Both the position numbers and the translations under genes were made by a program. The notes beneath the pieces are model-generated. The model saw nothing but the letters and a program-made list of their open reading frames with translations, did not search any database and was not told where the DNA came from. A DNA stretch of 46,614 nucleotides from Xanthomonas cannabis pv. cannabis (GTDB lineage: Bacteria > Pseudomonadota > Gammaproteobacteria > Xanthomonadales > Xanthomonadaceae), in the NCBI RefSeq assembly GCF_000802365.1, contig NZ_JSZE01000033.1, positions 1-46,614 of the forward strand. The letters are read 5' to 3'. Below, in pieces: positions 1-8,771 of this stretch. Numbering within the stretch: the stretch's first letter is position 1; every line of letters begins with the position of its first letter.

Positions 1-487
1 GGCGTGGTAAGCGGGCGCTGCCGCCCCAGCCGGGAAAGATGCCGAGCTTGGTCTCCGGCAGGCCGATGCGCGTGCTTGCGTCATCGGAGGCCACGCGGTA
101 GCGACACGCCAACGCGATCTCGGTACCGCCGCCCATGCAGAAGCCATGGATCGCCGCCACCGTGGGGCAGGGCAGCTCGGCCAGTTTCTGGAAGACCTGC
201 TGGCCGCGGTGGATCGCATCGTTGACCGTGCCCTTGCGATCGAATTCCTGGAATTCCTTCAGGTCGGCGCCGGCGATGAATCCATTGGCCTTGCCCGAGC
301 GCAACACCACGCCCTTGGGTGGCTCCAGCGCCAGCCGCTCGACCAGTGCGCCCAGTTCGAGCAGCACCTCCTGCGAAAATGCGTTGACCGGTGCGCCCTG
401 GCGATCAAGGCTGAGCACGACCACGCCGTCCTCGCGCAGGTCGGCCTGCCAATGGCTGAATCGGAGCCCGTCGAAACCTGGAAGCAT
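1..487 (-). CDS. FadJ/FadB-like multifunctional enoyl-CoA hydratase / 3-hydroxyacyl-CoA dehydrogenase, N-terminal part
   Basis: Only the N-terminal 162 codons are in the window; the gene runs off the left edge. The visible part is a crotonase fold that would hydrate trans-2-enoyl-CoA in fatty-acid beta-oxidation in the cytoplasm. Seen in the sequence: an oxyanion-hole segment FIAGADLKEF (residues 70-79), a second one GFCMGGGTE (115-123), and GLPETKLGIFPGWGG (142-156). Glu123 and Glu145 sit where FadB has its two catalytic glutamates (Glu119 and Glu139). The LPETKLG and PGWGG pattern favours the FadB/FadJ alpha subunit over a stand-alone hydratase, but the dehydrogenase half is outside the window, so that part is inference. 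The ATG at 487 is the first in-frame start before the conserved region. The gene is divergent from rpoE. Confidence 0.82.
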   Translation of the reverse strand, partial: MLPGFDGLRFSHWQADLREDGVVVLSLDRQGAPVNAFSQEVLLELGALVERLALEPPKGVVLRSGKANGFIAGADLKEFQEFDRKGTVNDAIHRGQQVFQKLAELPCPTVAAIHGFCMGGGTEIALACRYRVASDDASTRIGLPETKLGIFPGWGGSARLPR

Positions 488-656
488 GCGTCTGGCCGTC
501 CGGCAATAGAAGGAAAGGCCGTTATCATCCAGAGGTTGTTTCCTTCACGTCAAATACCCATCCCTGTCGACCGGACGGCATGCGCCTCGTTCCGGGCATC
601 GCCAGCGGCGCATCGGTGCCGCTACCCTGATGCGTGACGGTCGTACGGAGCGGTAT

Positions 657-683
657 GAACTTTTCCTTTCAATGGCGGTCTCA
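657..683 (+). promoter_or_regulatory. Sigma-E type autoregulatory promoter of rpoE
   Basis: GAACTT at 657-662 and TCTCA at 679-683 (preceded by GG) are separated by 16 nt. This is very close to the ECF sigma-E consensus (GAACTT, N16, TCTGA). It lies 40 nt upstream of the rpoE start at 723. An ATG at 672, in frame with rpoE, falls between the -35 and -10 elements, so it would not be on this transcript. Confidence 0.7.
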
Positions 684-722
684 TTGCCCGACTTCGGTGG
701 GCTGACAGGAGTGCGGCCCGAT

Positions 723-1343
723 ATGGCCGAAGTCGATACACCTCAGGAGCTGGATCTGGAACTGGTCCGGCGTGTGCAGCGCGGCGAAAGCGCGGCGTTC
801 GACGTGCTGGTGCGCAAATACCAGCATCGGATCGTCGCGTTGATCGGGCGCTACATCGCCGACTGGAGCGAATGCCAGGACGTGGCCCAGGACACCTTTG
901 TGCGCGCGTACCGCGCGATCAACAGTTTCCGCGGCGACTCCCAGTTCTATACGTGGCTGCACCGCATTGCCGTGAACACTGCCAAGAACCATCTGGTGGC
1001 GCACAACCGCCGGCCGCCTACCGACGACATCGAGATCAGCGATGCCGAGCAGTTCGATGGGGCGACCCGGCTGCGCGACACCGACACCCCGGAGCGCGAA
1101 TTGATGCGACAGGAGCTGGAACAAACGGTGATGCGTGCGGTCCAAGCGTTACCGGAAGAACTGCGGTCGGCCATCACCCTGCGCGAGGTGGAAGGGCTGA
1201 GTTACGAGGAAATCGCGCGAAAGATGGATTGCCCGATCGGAACGGTGCGCTCGCGCATCTTCCGGGCGCGCGAGGCCATCGACATCGAGCTGCGGCCTCT
1301 GCTGGAGACCGAAAGCGCTACCCGTGAGCGACACCGTGTATGA
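723..1343 (+). CDS. rpoE: RNA polymerase sigma factor RpoE (AlgU/sigma-E)
   Basis: This 206-aa ECF sigma factor directs RNA polymerase to envelope-stress promoters and is held inactive at the membrane by the anti-sigma factor encoded next. Sigma region 2 spans roughly residues 25-93, with DVAQDTFVRAYRAI (53-66) and the -10 recognition stretch around residues 70-90. Region 4 has the helix-turn-helix LSYEEIARKMDC (159-170) followed by PIGTVRSRIFRARE (171-184). The ATG at 723 is chosen because a CAGGAG ribosome site lies at 706-711 and because a sigma-E-like promoter at 657-683 would exclude the earlier in-frame ATG at 672. The stop overlaps the rseA start by 4 nt, so the two are probably translationally coupled. 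The upstream promoter suggests positive autoregulation, as known for rpoE in other Gammaproteobacteria. Confidence 0.97.
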   Translation: MAEVDTPQELDLELVRRVQRGESAAFDVLVRKYQHRIVALIGRYIADWSECQDVAQDTFVRAYRAINSFRGDSQFYTWLHRIAVNTAKNHLVAHNRRPPTDDIEISDAEQFDGATRLRDTDTPERELMRQELEQTVMRAVQALPEELRSAITLREVEGLSYEEIARKMDCPIGTVRSRIFRAREAIDIELRPLLETESATRERHRV

Positions 1344-2215
1344 GCCATAACCCCGCCATGTCCACCACCGACAAGTTCCAACTTCACTATCGCCAGCAGC
1401 TGTCTGCGCTGGTCGACGGAGAATTGAGCGCAGACGAGTCGCGCTTTCTGTTGCGCCGTCTGGCCCACGACGAAGAGCTGGCCGGCTGCCACGAGCGCTG
1501 GCAGCTGTGCGGCGACGTGCTGCGCGGTGCGGCCAGTGCGCCGGCACCGCTGGATTTTGCGGCGCGTGTGCGCACAGCCATTGCCGAAGAACCCGCTCCC
1601 CGGCAGCAGCAGGCTGCCCGCCCGGCGGCGCGCTGGCGCTGGGGTGGTGGTGCAGCGATTGCGGCATCGGTTGCGGCCATCGCCCTGTTCATGGCACGCG
1701 AGCGCCTGCCGGAGACGGCGCCGCCGGCATCCCGTGTGCCGGTGTACGCCACCACCGCGCAGCTGCCCGCCGCCGCCACGCCGCCGGCCTTGCCAAAGGC
1801 GCCGGCAACCCCGGTCCCGGCGGGCCCGGGCGACGGCGGCGCGCTGGTTGCGGCGGTGCCGGCGGCGGCCTTGGCGTCGACCCGGCGCGGCGCTGCCACC
1901 CGTAATCAGCAGGTCGCCCGTAGTGCGGCTGCGCGTCAGCAGCAGGCGCCGACCCGCATGGTGGCAGCGGCCCCGGCGGTGCCGGCAGTCGCGGCCCCGG
2001 CGGCGTCATCCAATCCGTTTACGCATCCGGACACCACGCTGCAGGCCCGTCCGTGGCCGCGCGCGGCGCTGTCCGGCGCCGGCGACAGCCCCCTCAACGC
2101 CAGTTTCAGCCAGAGCCGGCAGGGCCCGGCGTTCTACCCGTTCGAACCTGCGCCGCAGGCGACGGGTCACCCGGCGCCGGACCGGCCCCTGCCGGCATCG
2201 CTCCCGCAAGACTGA
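1340..2215 (+). CDS. rseA: Anti-sigma-E factor RseA
   Basis: This 291-aa inner-membrane protein should bind and sequester RpoE until regulated proteolysis releases it. The N-terminal cytoplasmic part (residues 15-70) shows the RseA/MucA sigma-binding pattern: LSALVDGELSADES (21-34), then RLAHDEELAGCHERW (40-54) and a GDVLRG turn. One membrane segment lies at about residues 102-118, and the periplasmic part is long, Ala/Pro-rich and poorly conserved. Its ATG overlaps the rpoE stop (ATGA); a second ATG at 1358 (MSTTDKF) would shorten it by six residues. The periplasmic tail is longer than in E. coli RseA (216 aa), as seen in xanthomonads. No rseB homologue follows; mucD is next. Confidence 0.88.
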   Translation: MSHNPAMSTTDKFQLHYRQQLSALVDGELSADESRFLLRRLAHDEELAGCHERWQLCGDVLRGAASAPAPLDFAARVRTAIAEEPAPRQQQAARPAARWRWGGGAAIAASVAAIALFMARERLPETAPPASRVPVYATTAQLPAAATPPALPKAPATPVPAGPGDGGALVAAVPAAALASTRRGAATRNQQVARSAAARQQQAPTRMVAAAPAVPAVAAPAASSNPFTHPDTTLQARPWPRAALSGAGDSPLNASFSQSRQGPAFYPFEPAPQATGHPAPDRPLPASLPQD

Positions 2216-2324
2216 TCCGGCGGCCGCTCTTCATCCTGTCGGCTCGCGTCCTTCCGTTATCTTGCCGGGCCCGCGTCATCACGCGGGTTCCGGCCCCTGT
2301 CGCCCTGCCATCGGAGGCAACTCG

Positions 2325-3911
2325 ATGAACCACCGCATCCGCACCCAGGTGTTCGGCCTGATCGCCATGACCTTGCCGCTGGCCGCCTGTGCCCAGCAGA
2401 CGGCGCCCGCGCCGGCCGCCAAGGCCAGTGCGCCGATCGCCGCCAACCGCAGCACTACGCCGGCGCCGCAACTGGTCGCCGGCCTGCCGGATTTCACCAA
2501 CTTGGTCGAACAGGTCGGCCCGGGCGTGGTCAATATCGAAACCACCATTACCCGCAAGGACGCGATGGCACGGCAGCAGCGCAGCGGCCCGGGCGGTCGC
2601 GGCGGCGGCGCGATGCCCGACGATGAGATGCCGGAGTTCTTCAAGCGTTTCTTCGGCCCGGATTTCCAGATGCCCGGTGGCCCGCGCCAGGGGCCGGGGC
2701 AGGGTGGTGGCGATGATGATGGCGGTATCGCCGGCAAGTCGATGGGCTCGGGCTTCATCATTTCTGCCGACGGCTATGTGCTGACCAATCACCACGTGGT
2801 CGATGGCGCCAGCGAGGTTACCGTCAAGCTAACCGACCGCCGCGAGTTCAAGGCCAAGGTGGTCGGCAGCGACGAGCAGTTCGACGTGGCGCTGCTCAAG
2901 ATCGAGGCCAAGGGCCTGCCGACGGTGCGTCTGGGCGATTCCAACACGCTCAAGCCGGGTCAGTGGGTGGTGGCGATCGGCTCGCCGTTCGGCCTGGACC
3001 ACTCGGTCACCGCCGGCATCGTCAGCGCCACCGGGCGCAGCAACCCGTACGCCGATCAGCGCTATGTGCCCTTCATCCAGACCGACGTGGCGATCAACCA
3101 GGGCAACTCCGGCGGCCCGCTGCTCAATACGCGCGGCGAGGTGGTCGGCATCAATTCGCAGATCTTCTCGGCCTCGGGTGGCTACATGGGAATCAGCTTT
3201 GCGATCCCGATCGACCTGGCCTTCAGCGCCGCCGAGCAGATCAAGGCCACCGGCCGCGTGAGCCGCGGCATGCTGGGCGTGGCGGTCGGCCCGATCGATT
3301 CGCTCAAGGCGCAGGGCCTTGGGTTGCCGGATACGCGCGGCGCGCTGGTCAACGACATTCCGGCAGGGAGCCCGGCCGCGAAGGCCGGGATCGAGGTGGG
3401 CGATGTGATCCGCTCGGTCAATGGCAAGCCGATCGAGGTGGCCAGCGATCTGCCGCCGATGATCGGCCTGATGGCGCCGGGCACCAAGGTGGCACTCGAT
3501 GTGCTGCGCGACGGCAAGCCGCGCCAGGTCACTGTCACCCTGGCCCCGTTGCAGGATGGCAGCGACAGCGCCGCACCGCGTTCCGCCGCCGAGGACGCCA
3601 AGCCGGAGGCCCCGGCCAGCGTGGCCTTGCTGGGCCTGCAGGTGGCCGATCTCACCGCCGCCGAACGCAACCGCCTGGGCCTGGACGCCGGCGAGGGCGT
3701 GCGGATCGCGGCAGTTACCGGTGCCGCAGCGCGCAGCACTCAGCCGCCGCTGTCGCCGGGTCTGGTCATCGCGCGCGTCGGCCGCACCAAGGTCGGCAGC
3801 GTCGCCGAGCTCAATCGCGCGCTGTCCAGCTACAAGAAGGGCGACGTGGTCATGCTGCTGGTCACCGACGGCAAGGCGACGAGCTACGTGGCCTTGAAGG
3901 CCGGCGGCTGA
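2325..3911 (+). CDS. mucD: Periplasmic serine protease MucD (DegP/HtrA family)
   Basis: This 528-aa Do-like protease/chaperone degrades misfolded envelope proteins. The trypsin-like domain carries His157 (TNHHVVD), Asp187 (EQFDVALLK) and Ser262 (NQGNSGGPL). Two PDZ domains follow at about 285-390 and 425-525. A Gly/Pro-rich acidic linker lies at 84-136. The signal peptide ends in LPLAAC with Cys22, which fits a lipobox, so the protein may be an acylated lipoprotein rather than soluble; this is inference. The ATG at 2325 has a GGAGG ribosome site at 2313-2317. It is the third gene of the sigma-E locus and is expected to be co-regulated with rpoE-rseA. Its position after rseA fits the Pseudomonas algU-mucABCD arrangement, with mucB and mucC missing. 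Confidence 0.95.
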   Translation: MNHRIRTQVFGLIAMTLPLAACAQQTAPAPAAKASAPIAANRSTTPAPQLVAGLPDFTNLVEQVGPGVVNIETTITRKDAMARQQRSGPGGRGGGAMPDDEMPEFFKRFFGPDFQMPGGPRQGPGQGGGDDDGGIAGKSMGSGFIISADGYVLTNHHVVDGASEVTVKLTDRREFKAKVVGSDEQFDVALLKIEAKGLPTVRLGDSNTLKPGQWVVAIGSPFGLDHSVTAGIVSATGRSNPYADQRYVPFIQTDVAINQGNSGGPLLNTRGEVVGINSQIFSASGGYMGISFAIPIDLAFSAAEQIKATGRVSRGMLGVAVGPIDSLKAQGLGLPDTRGALVNDIPAGSPAAKAGIEVGDVIRSVNGKPIEVASDLPPMIGLMAPGTKVALDVLRDGKPRQVTVTLAPLQDGSDSAAPRSAAEDAKPEAPASVALLGLQVADLTAAERNRLGLDAGEGVRIAAVTGAAARSTQPPLSPGLVIARVGRTKVGSVAELNRALSSYKKGDVVMLLVTDGKATSYVALKAGG

Positions 3912-3920
3912 GGGGGGGGC

Positions 3921-4018
3921 GGGATTGGTGATTTGGGATTCGGGATTGGCAGCAGCGGGTCCGCTCTACGCGGCCCGCCCTGCTTTTGCGATTCCCGAAT
4001 CCCGATTCCCCAATCCCC
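3921..4018. repeat. Intergenic paired inverted repeat, element A (mucD-lepA)
   Basis: The left arm (3921-3953) is a run of GGGATT units (GGGATTCGGGATTGG at 3936-3950). The right arm (3990-4018) is the inverted version, ATTCCCGAATCCCGATTCC and onward. The spacer contains GTCCGC and CCTGCTTTTGCG, which reappear in slightly changed form in element B. The transcript could fold into a long hairpin. Confidence 0.75.
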
Positions 4019-4038
4019 GGCCCCAAAGGGGCCGAGCA

Positions 4039-4047
4039 TGCGATAAT
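4039..4047 (+). promoter_or_regulatory. Possible extended -10 promoter for lepA
   Basis: TGCGATAAT at 4039-4047 matches an extended -10 element (TG-N-TATAAT with one change) 42 nt upstream of the lepA start. No convincing -35 box is visible because the region upstream is the repeat arm. Confidence 0.4.
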
Positions 4048-4088
4048 GCTGCGTTACCCTGACGACGGCTGCGCCGGCGCCCACCTCA

Positions 4089-5894
4089 ATGTCCTCTGAT
4101 TCGATGCGGAATATCCGCAACTTCTCCATCATTGCCCACGTCGACCACGGGAAATCCACCCTGGCCGACCGGATCATCCAGCTGTGCGGCGGCCTGCAGG
4201 CGCGCGAGATGGAGGCCCAGGTGCTCGACTCCAACCCGATCGAGCGCGAACGCGGCATCACCATCAAGGCGCAGTCGGTGTCCTTGCCGTACACGGCCAA
4301 GGACGGGCAGACCTACCACCTGAACTTCATCGACACCCCCGGGCATGTGGACTTCTCCTATGAAGTCAGCCGCTCGCTGGCCGCGTGCGAAGGCGCGCTG
4401 CTGGTGGTGGATGCCGCGCAGGGCGTGGAAGCGCAATCGGTGGCCAATTGCTACACCGCGGTGGAGCAGGGGCTGGAAGTGGTGCCGGTGCTCAACAAGA
4501 TCGACCTGCCCACCGCCGATGTCGACCGCGCCAAGGCCGAGATCGAAGCGGTGATCGGCATCGACGCCGAAGACGCCGTGGCGGTCAGCGCCAAGACCGG
4601 CCTGAACATCGATCTGGTGCTGGAAGCGATCGTGCATCGCATCCCGCCGCCCAAGCCGCGCGATACCGACAAGCTGCAGGCGCTGATCATCGATTCCTGG
4701 TTCGACAACTACCTGGGCGTGGTCTCGCTGGTGCGCGTGATGCAGGGCGAGATCAAGCCGGGCAGCAAGATCCTGGTGATGTCCACCGGCCGCACCCATC
4801 TGGTCGACAAGGTCGGCGTGTTCACGCCCAAGCGCAAGGAACTGCCCGCACTGGGCGCCGGTGAAGTGGGCTGGATCAATGCCTCGATCAAGGACGTGCA
4901 TGGCGCACCGGTCGGCGACACCCTGACCCTGGCGGCCGACCCGGCGCCGCATGCGCTGCCCGGTTTCCAGGAAATGCAGCCGCGCGTGTTCGCCGGCCTG
5001 TTTCCGGTCGATGCCGAGGACTATCCGGACCTGCGCGAAGCGCTGGACAAGCTGCGCCTGAACGATGCGGCGCTGCGCTTCGAGCCGGAAAGCTCCGAAG
5101 CGATGGGCTTCGGCTTCCGCTGCGGCTTCCTGGGCATGTTGCACATGGAAATCGTGCAGGAACGCCTGGAGCGCGAGTACAACCTGGACCTGATCAGCAC
5201 CGCGCCAACCGTGGTGTATGAAGTGCTCAAGACCGACGGCTCGATCATCAACATGGACAACCCGGCCAAGCTGCCGCAGTTGAACCTGGTGGAGGAAATC
5301 CGCGAGCCGATCATCCGCGCCAATGTGCTCACTCCCGAGGAGTACATCGGCAACATCATCAAGCTGTGCGAAGAAAAACGCGGCACCCAGATCGGCATCA
5401 ATTACCTGGGCAGCCAGGTGCAGATCAGCTACGAGCTGCCGATGGCCGAGGTGGTGCTGGATTTCTTCGACAAGCTCAAGTCGGTCAGCCGTGGCTACGC
5501 GTCGCTGGATTACCACTTCGTGCGTTTTGATGCCGGCCCCTTCGTGCGCGTGGACGTGCTGATCAACGGCGACAAGGTCGATGCGTTGTCACTGATCGTG
5601 CACCGCAGCCATGCCGACCGGCGCGGCCGCGAGCTGTGCGAAAAGATGAAGGATCTGATTCCGCGGCAGATGTTCGACGTCGCCATTCAGGCCGCCGTCG
5701 GCTCGCAGATCATCTCGCGCTCCACCGTCAAGGCGATGCGCAAGAACGTGTTGGCCAAGTGCTATGGTGGCGACGTTTCGCGCAAGAAAAAGCTGCTGGA
5801 AAAGCAGAAAGAAGGCAAGAAGCGCATGAAGCAGGTCGGCCGCGTGGAGATTCCGCAGGAGGCCTTCCTGGCTGTCTTGCAGATGGATAAGTAG
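4089..5894 (+). CDS. lepA: Elongation factor 4 (LepA), ribosome-associated GTPase
   Basis: The 601-aa product is a translational GTPase that acts on the ribosome (back-translocation or initiation quality control in the literature). The G domain shows AHVDHGKST (16-24), [14 protein letters not shown] and SAKTG. The EF-G-like domains follow, with [16 protein letters not shown] typical of LepA domain III, and the LepA-specific C-terminal domain ends AVLQMDK with the basic segment [19 protein letters not shown]. Length matches the family (about 597-600 aa). The ATG at 4089 is used; the ATG at 4104 (MRNIRNFS) is an equally possible start, since many LepA proteins begin there. Neither has a strong ribosome site. 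It precedes lepB, as in many proteobacteria. Confidence 0.97.
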   Translation: MSSDSMRNIRNFSIIAHVDHGKSTLADRIIQLCGGLQAREMEAQVLDSNPIERERGITIKAQSVSLPYTAKDGQTYHLNFIDTPGHVDFSYEVSRSLAACEGALLVVDAAQGVEAQSVANCYTAVEQGLEVVPVLNKIDLPTADVDRAKAEIEAVIGIDAEDAVAVSAKTGLNIDLVLEAIVHRIPPPKPRDTDKLQALIIDSWFDNYLGVVSLVRVMQGEIKPGSKILVMSTGRTHLVDKVGVFTPKRKELPALGAGEVGWINASIKDVHGAPVGDTLTLAADPAPHALPGFQEMQPRVFAGLFPVDAEDYPDLREALDKLRLNDAALRFEPESSEAMGFGFRCGFLGMLHMEIVQERLEREYNLDLISTAPTVVYEVLKTDGSIINMDNPAKLPQLNLVEEIREPIIRANVLTPEEYIGNIIKLCEEKRGTQIGINYLGSQVQISYELPMAEVVLDFFDKLKSVSRGYASLDYHFVRFDAGPFVRVDVLINGDKVDALSLIVHRSHADRRGRELCEKMKDLIPRQMFDVAIQAAVGSQIISRSTVKAMRKNVLAKCYGGDVSRKKKLLEKQKEGKKRMKQVGRVEIPQEAFLAVLQMDK

Positions 5895-5896
5895 CA

Positions 5897-5983
5897 GGGA
5901 TTCGGGATTCGTCATTCGGGATTGGTAACGGCTCGTCCGCCTTCCTGCTGTTGCGAATCTCTAGTCTCCAATCCCGAATCCCG
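5897..5983. repeat. Intergenic paired inverted repeat, element B (lepA-lepB)
   Basis: The left arm GGGATTCGGGATTCG starts at 5898, four nucleotides after the lepA stop. The inverted right arm (5951-5983) ends CAATCCCGAATCCCG. The spacer carries GTCCGCCTTCCTGCTGTTGCG, resembling the spacer of element A. The lepB ribosome site follows directly at 5989. Confidence 0.75.
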
Positions 5984-5999
5984 TTCCGAAGGAACATCA

Positions 6000-6800
6000 A
6001 TGAAATGGTTTGAAATCGTCCTGGTTGTGCTGACCCTGGGCAGCGGCTTCATCTGGTTGCTGGACAAGCTGTTCCTGGCCAAGCGCCGCGCGGCACGCGC
6101 CGGGTTGCTGGACAGCGAGCCGGCGATCATCGATTACTCGCGCGCCTTCTTCCCGGTGCTGGCGGTGGTGTTGATCCTGCGCAGCTTCGTGGCCGAGCCG
6201 TACAAGATTCCGTCCAGCTCGATGATGCCCAACCTGCTGATCGGCGATTTCATCCTGGTCAACAAGTTTGCCTACGGCTTCCGTCTGCCGATCACCAACA
6301 CCAAGTTCATCCCGACCGGCGAGCCCAAGCGTGGCGACGTGGTGGTGTTCAAGCCGCCGCATGCGCCGGACCAGAACTGGATCAAGCGCGTGGTCGGCCT
6401 GCCGGGCGACAAGATCGGCTTCCACGGCGATACCCTGTACATCAACGACAAGCCGATGCGCTATACGGTCAAGGGCGAGTACATCGGCAAGGGCAAGGGC
6501 GCCGAGATGACCGGCACCACGCTGCTGGTGGAGGACCTGCCGGGCCGCACGCATACCGTGCTGGAGTGGGTGGACCGCAACATGCCGGCCGGTCAGGGCG
6601 ACTGGACGGTGCCGGCAGACAGCTATTTCGTGATGGGGGACAATCGCGACAACAGCGAAGATAGCCGGTTCTGGACCCAGACGCATTTCCTGCCGGAAGC
6701 CAATCTGCGCGGCAAGGCGTTTTTGATCTGGCTCAATTGCGAAGGGTGGTTCTGCAAGGGGAGTTTCGATCCATCGCGGATCGGGACTGGAATCCAGTAA
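6000..6800 (+). CDS. lepB: Signal peptidase I (LepB)
   Basis: This 266-aa inner-membrane serine protease removes signal peptides from exported proteins. Two membrane segments are visible (about residues 3-22 and 49-64). The catalytic Ser74 lies in IPSSSMMPNL and the general-base Lys129 in WIKRVVGLPGDK. The conserved box GDNRDNSEDSR follows near the C-terminus. The ATG at 6000 has an AAGGA ribosome site at 5989-5993; upstream in-frame codons fall within the repeat and are rejected. The neighbours lepA and rnc-era are those of the standard proteobacterial lepAB-rnc-era cluster. Confidence 0.97.
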   Translation: MKWFEIVLVVLTLGSGFIWLLDKLFLAKRRAARAGLLDSEPAIIDYSRAFFPVLAVVLILRSFVAEPYKIPSSSMMPNLLIGDFILVNKFAYGFRLPITNTKFIPTGEPKRGDVVVFKPPHAPDQNWIKRVVGLPGDKIGFHGDTLYINDKPMRYTVKGEYIGKGKGAEMTGTTLLVEDLPGRTHTVLEWVDRNMPAGQGDWTVPADSYFVMGDNRDNSEDSRFWTQTHFLPEANLRGKAFLIWLNCEGWFCKGSFDPSRIGTGIQ

Positions 6801-6830
6801 ATGCACGCACGGCGTGCCGGGGGAAGCACA

Positions 6831-7208
6831 ATGAAGCGCAAGCAAAGCGGTATGACGTTGACGTCGTTCGTGGTGGTGCTGGCGGTGGTCGGGTTCGGCC
6901 TGTACATCGGGATGAAGCTGTTTCCGATGTACCAGGAGTATTACTCGGTACGCACGGCGATGAAGGGTCTGGCCAAGGAGCCGGGCAGTGCCAACATGGA
7001 CCCGTCCAAGCTGCAGGATCTGTTCTTTCGTCGCCTGTACATCAACTACTCGGAAAACGTCAAAAAGGAAGACGTCAAGTTCGAGCGTGTGGATGGCGGC
7101 TGGCGCATGAAGGTCAATTACGAAGTGCGTCGCGAGCTGATCGGCAATTTGGACATTGTCGGCAAGTTCGATACCTCGCAGGACATGACCGGACGTGGTG
7201 GCGAATAG
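6831..7208 (+). CDS. DUF4845 membrane protein
   Basis: This 125-aa protein of unknown function is regularly found between lepB and rnc in Gammaproteobacteria. It has one N-terminal hydrophobic helix (about residues 9-28) and a small soluble domain with [14 protein letters not shown] and [18 protein letters not shown], the recognisable DUF4845 part. The N-terminus, [12 protein letters not shown], resembles a type IV prepilin cleavage site (basic leader, Gly, hydrophobic residue, then a helix) but has Ser instead of Glu at position 5 of the mature form. The ATG at 6831 is preferred over the one at 6801 because of the GGGGGAAG ribosome site at 6819-6826. The 3' end overlaps the rnc start by 14 nt. 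Confidence 0.88.
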   Translation: MKRKQSGMTLTSFVVVLAVVGFGLYIGMKLFPMYQEYYSVRTAMKGLAKEPGSANMDPSKLQDLFFRRLYINYSENVKKEDVKFERVDGGWRMKVNYEVRRELIGNLDIVGKFDTSQDMTGRGGE

Positions 7209-7878
7209 AACCTTCCAGCGCGGCGATCCGATCGGGCACACCTTCGCCGATCCGGGTCTGCTCACCCAGGCGCTGCGCCATCGCAGTGCCGGGACGCCGC
7301 ATAACGAGCGCCTGGAATTCCTTGGCGACGGCATCGTCAACCTGCTGATCGCCGAGGCGCTGTATCAGCGCTGGCCCAAGGCCGACGAAGGCGCATTGAC
7401 GCGCGCGCGCGCCGAACTGGTGCGCGAAGGCGCCCTGGCCGTGATCGGGCGCACCCTGAATCTGGGCGAGCGGCTGACGCTTGGACCAGGCGAATTGAAG
7501 TCCGGCGGCCATCGCCGCGATTCGATCCTGGCCGACGCGGTCGAAGCGGTCGTGGCGGCGATCTATCTGGACTGTGGGTTCGAGCGTTGCCGCGCGGTGG
7601 TGCTGCCCTGGTTCGAAGCGTCGCTGGCGGCATTGCCGGTGGGCAAGGCAGAAAAAGACCCCAAGACCCGGTTGCAGGAATGGCTGCAGGCGCGCCAGCT
7701 GCCGCTGCCTAATTACGCGCTGATCAGCGAAACCGGCGACGAGCACGCCAAGCAGTTCCATGTCGCCTGCATCCTGGAGCAGCCGATTGCCCGTGCCGAA
7801 GGCCAGGGCACGTCGCGCCGTCTTGCTGAACAACAGGCGGCGGCTACCGTCATCGCACAACTGGATTCAAACACGTGA
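7195..7878 (+). CDS. rnc: Ribonuclease III
   Basis: This 227-aa endonuclease cleaves double-stranded RNA in rRNA and mRNA processing. The metal-binding residues line up in number with E. coli: Glu38, Glu41 and Asp45 in [10 protein letters not shown], Glu65, and Asp114 and Glu117 in [15 protein letters not shown] double-stranded RNA binding domain follows from about residue 155 ([11 protein letters not shown]) to the end. A GTG start is used at 7195 (a second GTG follows at 7198), inside the end of the DUF4845 gene. The stop overlaps the era start by 4 nt, indicating coupled translation of rnc and era. Confidence 0.96.
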   Translation: MVANRTFQRGDPIGHTFADPGLLTQALRHRSAGTPHNERLEFLGDGIVNLLIAEALYQRWPKADEGALTRARAELVREGALAVIGRTLNLGERLTLGPGELKSGGHRRDSILADAVEAVVAAIYLDCGFERCRAVVLPWFEASLAALPVGKAEKDPKTRLQEWLQARQLPLPNYALISETGDEHAKQFHVACILEQPIARAEGQGTSRRLAEQQAAATVIAQLDSNT

Positions 7879-8771
7879 GCGAACCCTCTTCCCACCGTAG
7901 CGGCAGCGTTGCCGTGATCGGCCGGCCCAATGTCGGCAAATCCACCCTGACCAATGCCCTGGTGGGCGCCAAGGTCAGCATCGTTTCCAATCGCCCGCAG
8001 ACCACGCGGCATCGCCTGCTCGGGATTGCCACCTTCCCGGAAGGGCAGCTGGTGCTGGTCGACACGCCCGGATTGCACCGCGAGCAGAAGCGCGCGATGA
8101 ACCGGGTGATGAACCGTGCCGCACGCGGCTCGCTCGAAGGCGTGGATGCCGCTGTGCTGGTGATCGAGGCCGGGCGGTGGGACGAGGAAGACACCCTGGC
8201 GTTCCGCGTGCTCAGCGACGCCGGCGTGCCGGTGGTGCTGGTGGTCAACAAGGTCGACCGGCTCAAGGACAAGACCGCGCTGTTCCCGTTCCTGGCGCAG
8301 GTCAGCGAGGGCCGCACGTTTGCCGCCGTGCACCCGGTCTCTGCGCTCAAGCGCAAGGGCCTGGACGCGCTGGTGAGCGACCTGCTCAAGCTGGTGCCCG
8401 AGGCCGAGGCGATGTTCGGCGAAGACGAAATCACCGACCGCAGCCAGCGCTTCCTGGCCGGTGAACTGGTGCGCGAGCAGCTGATGCGTCAGTTGGGCGA
8501 AGAATTGCCGTACGCCACCACCGTGGAAATCGAGCGCTTTGCCGAAGATGGCGCGCTGCTGCGCATCGGTGCGGTGATCTGGGTCGAGCGCGAAGGCCAG
8601 AAGGCGATCGTGATCGGCAAGGGCGGTACCCGCCTGAAGGAAATCGGCGGCAAGGCGCGTCTGCAGATGGAGCGGCTGTTCGGTGCCAAGGTGTTCCTGG
8701 AAACCTGGGTGCGCGTGCGCGAAGGCTGGTCGGATGACGAGGCGGCGCTGAAGGCGTTCGGCTACGAATGA
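7875..8771 (+). CDS. era: GTPase Era
   Basis: This 298-aa GTPase binds 16S rRNA and acts in 30S subunit maturation. The G domain has GRPNVGKST (16-24), NRPQTTRHR as switch I, DTPG and NKVD. The C-terminal type II KH domain has [13 protein letters not shown]. It starts with GTG in a GTGA overlap with the rnc stop, the common rnc-era arrangement. recO follows after a repeat-filled gap. Confidence 0.97.
   Translation: MSEPSSHRSGSVAVIGRPNVGKSTLTNALVGAKVSIVSNRPQTTRHRLLGIATFPEGQLVLVDTPGLHREQKRAMNRVMNRAARGSLEGVDAAVLVIEAGRWDEEDTLAFRVLSDAGVPVVLVVNKVDRLKDKTALFPFLAQVSEGRTFAAVHPVSALKRKGLDALVSDLLKLVPEAEAMFGEDEITDRSQRFLAGELVREQLMRQLGEELPYATTVEIERFAEDGALLRIGAVIWVEREGQKAIVIGKGGTRLKEIGGKARLQMERLFGAKVFLETWVRVREGWSDDEAALKAFGYE

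Noticed and set aside
672-722. Earlier ATG start for rpoE
   Set aside because: It lies between the -35 and -10 of the putative sigma-E promoter, so it would not be on that transcript.
1527-2324. Upstream extension of the mucD frame
   Set aside because: It overlaps rseA in another frame and is Arg/Pro-rich; the signal peptide begins at 2325 with a good ribosome site.
4086-5516. Long open frame antisense to lepA (476 codons)
   Set aside because: It is an artefact of GC-rich codon use in lepA; composition is His/Gln/Arg-rich with no protein-like pattern.
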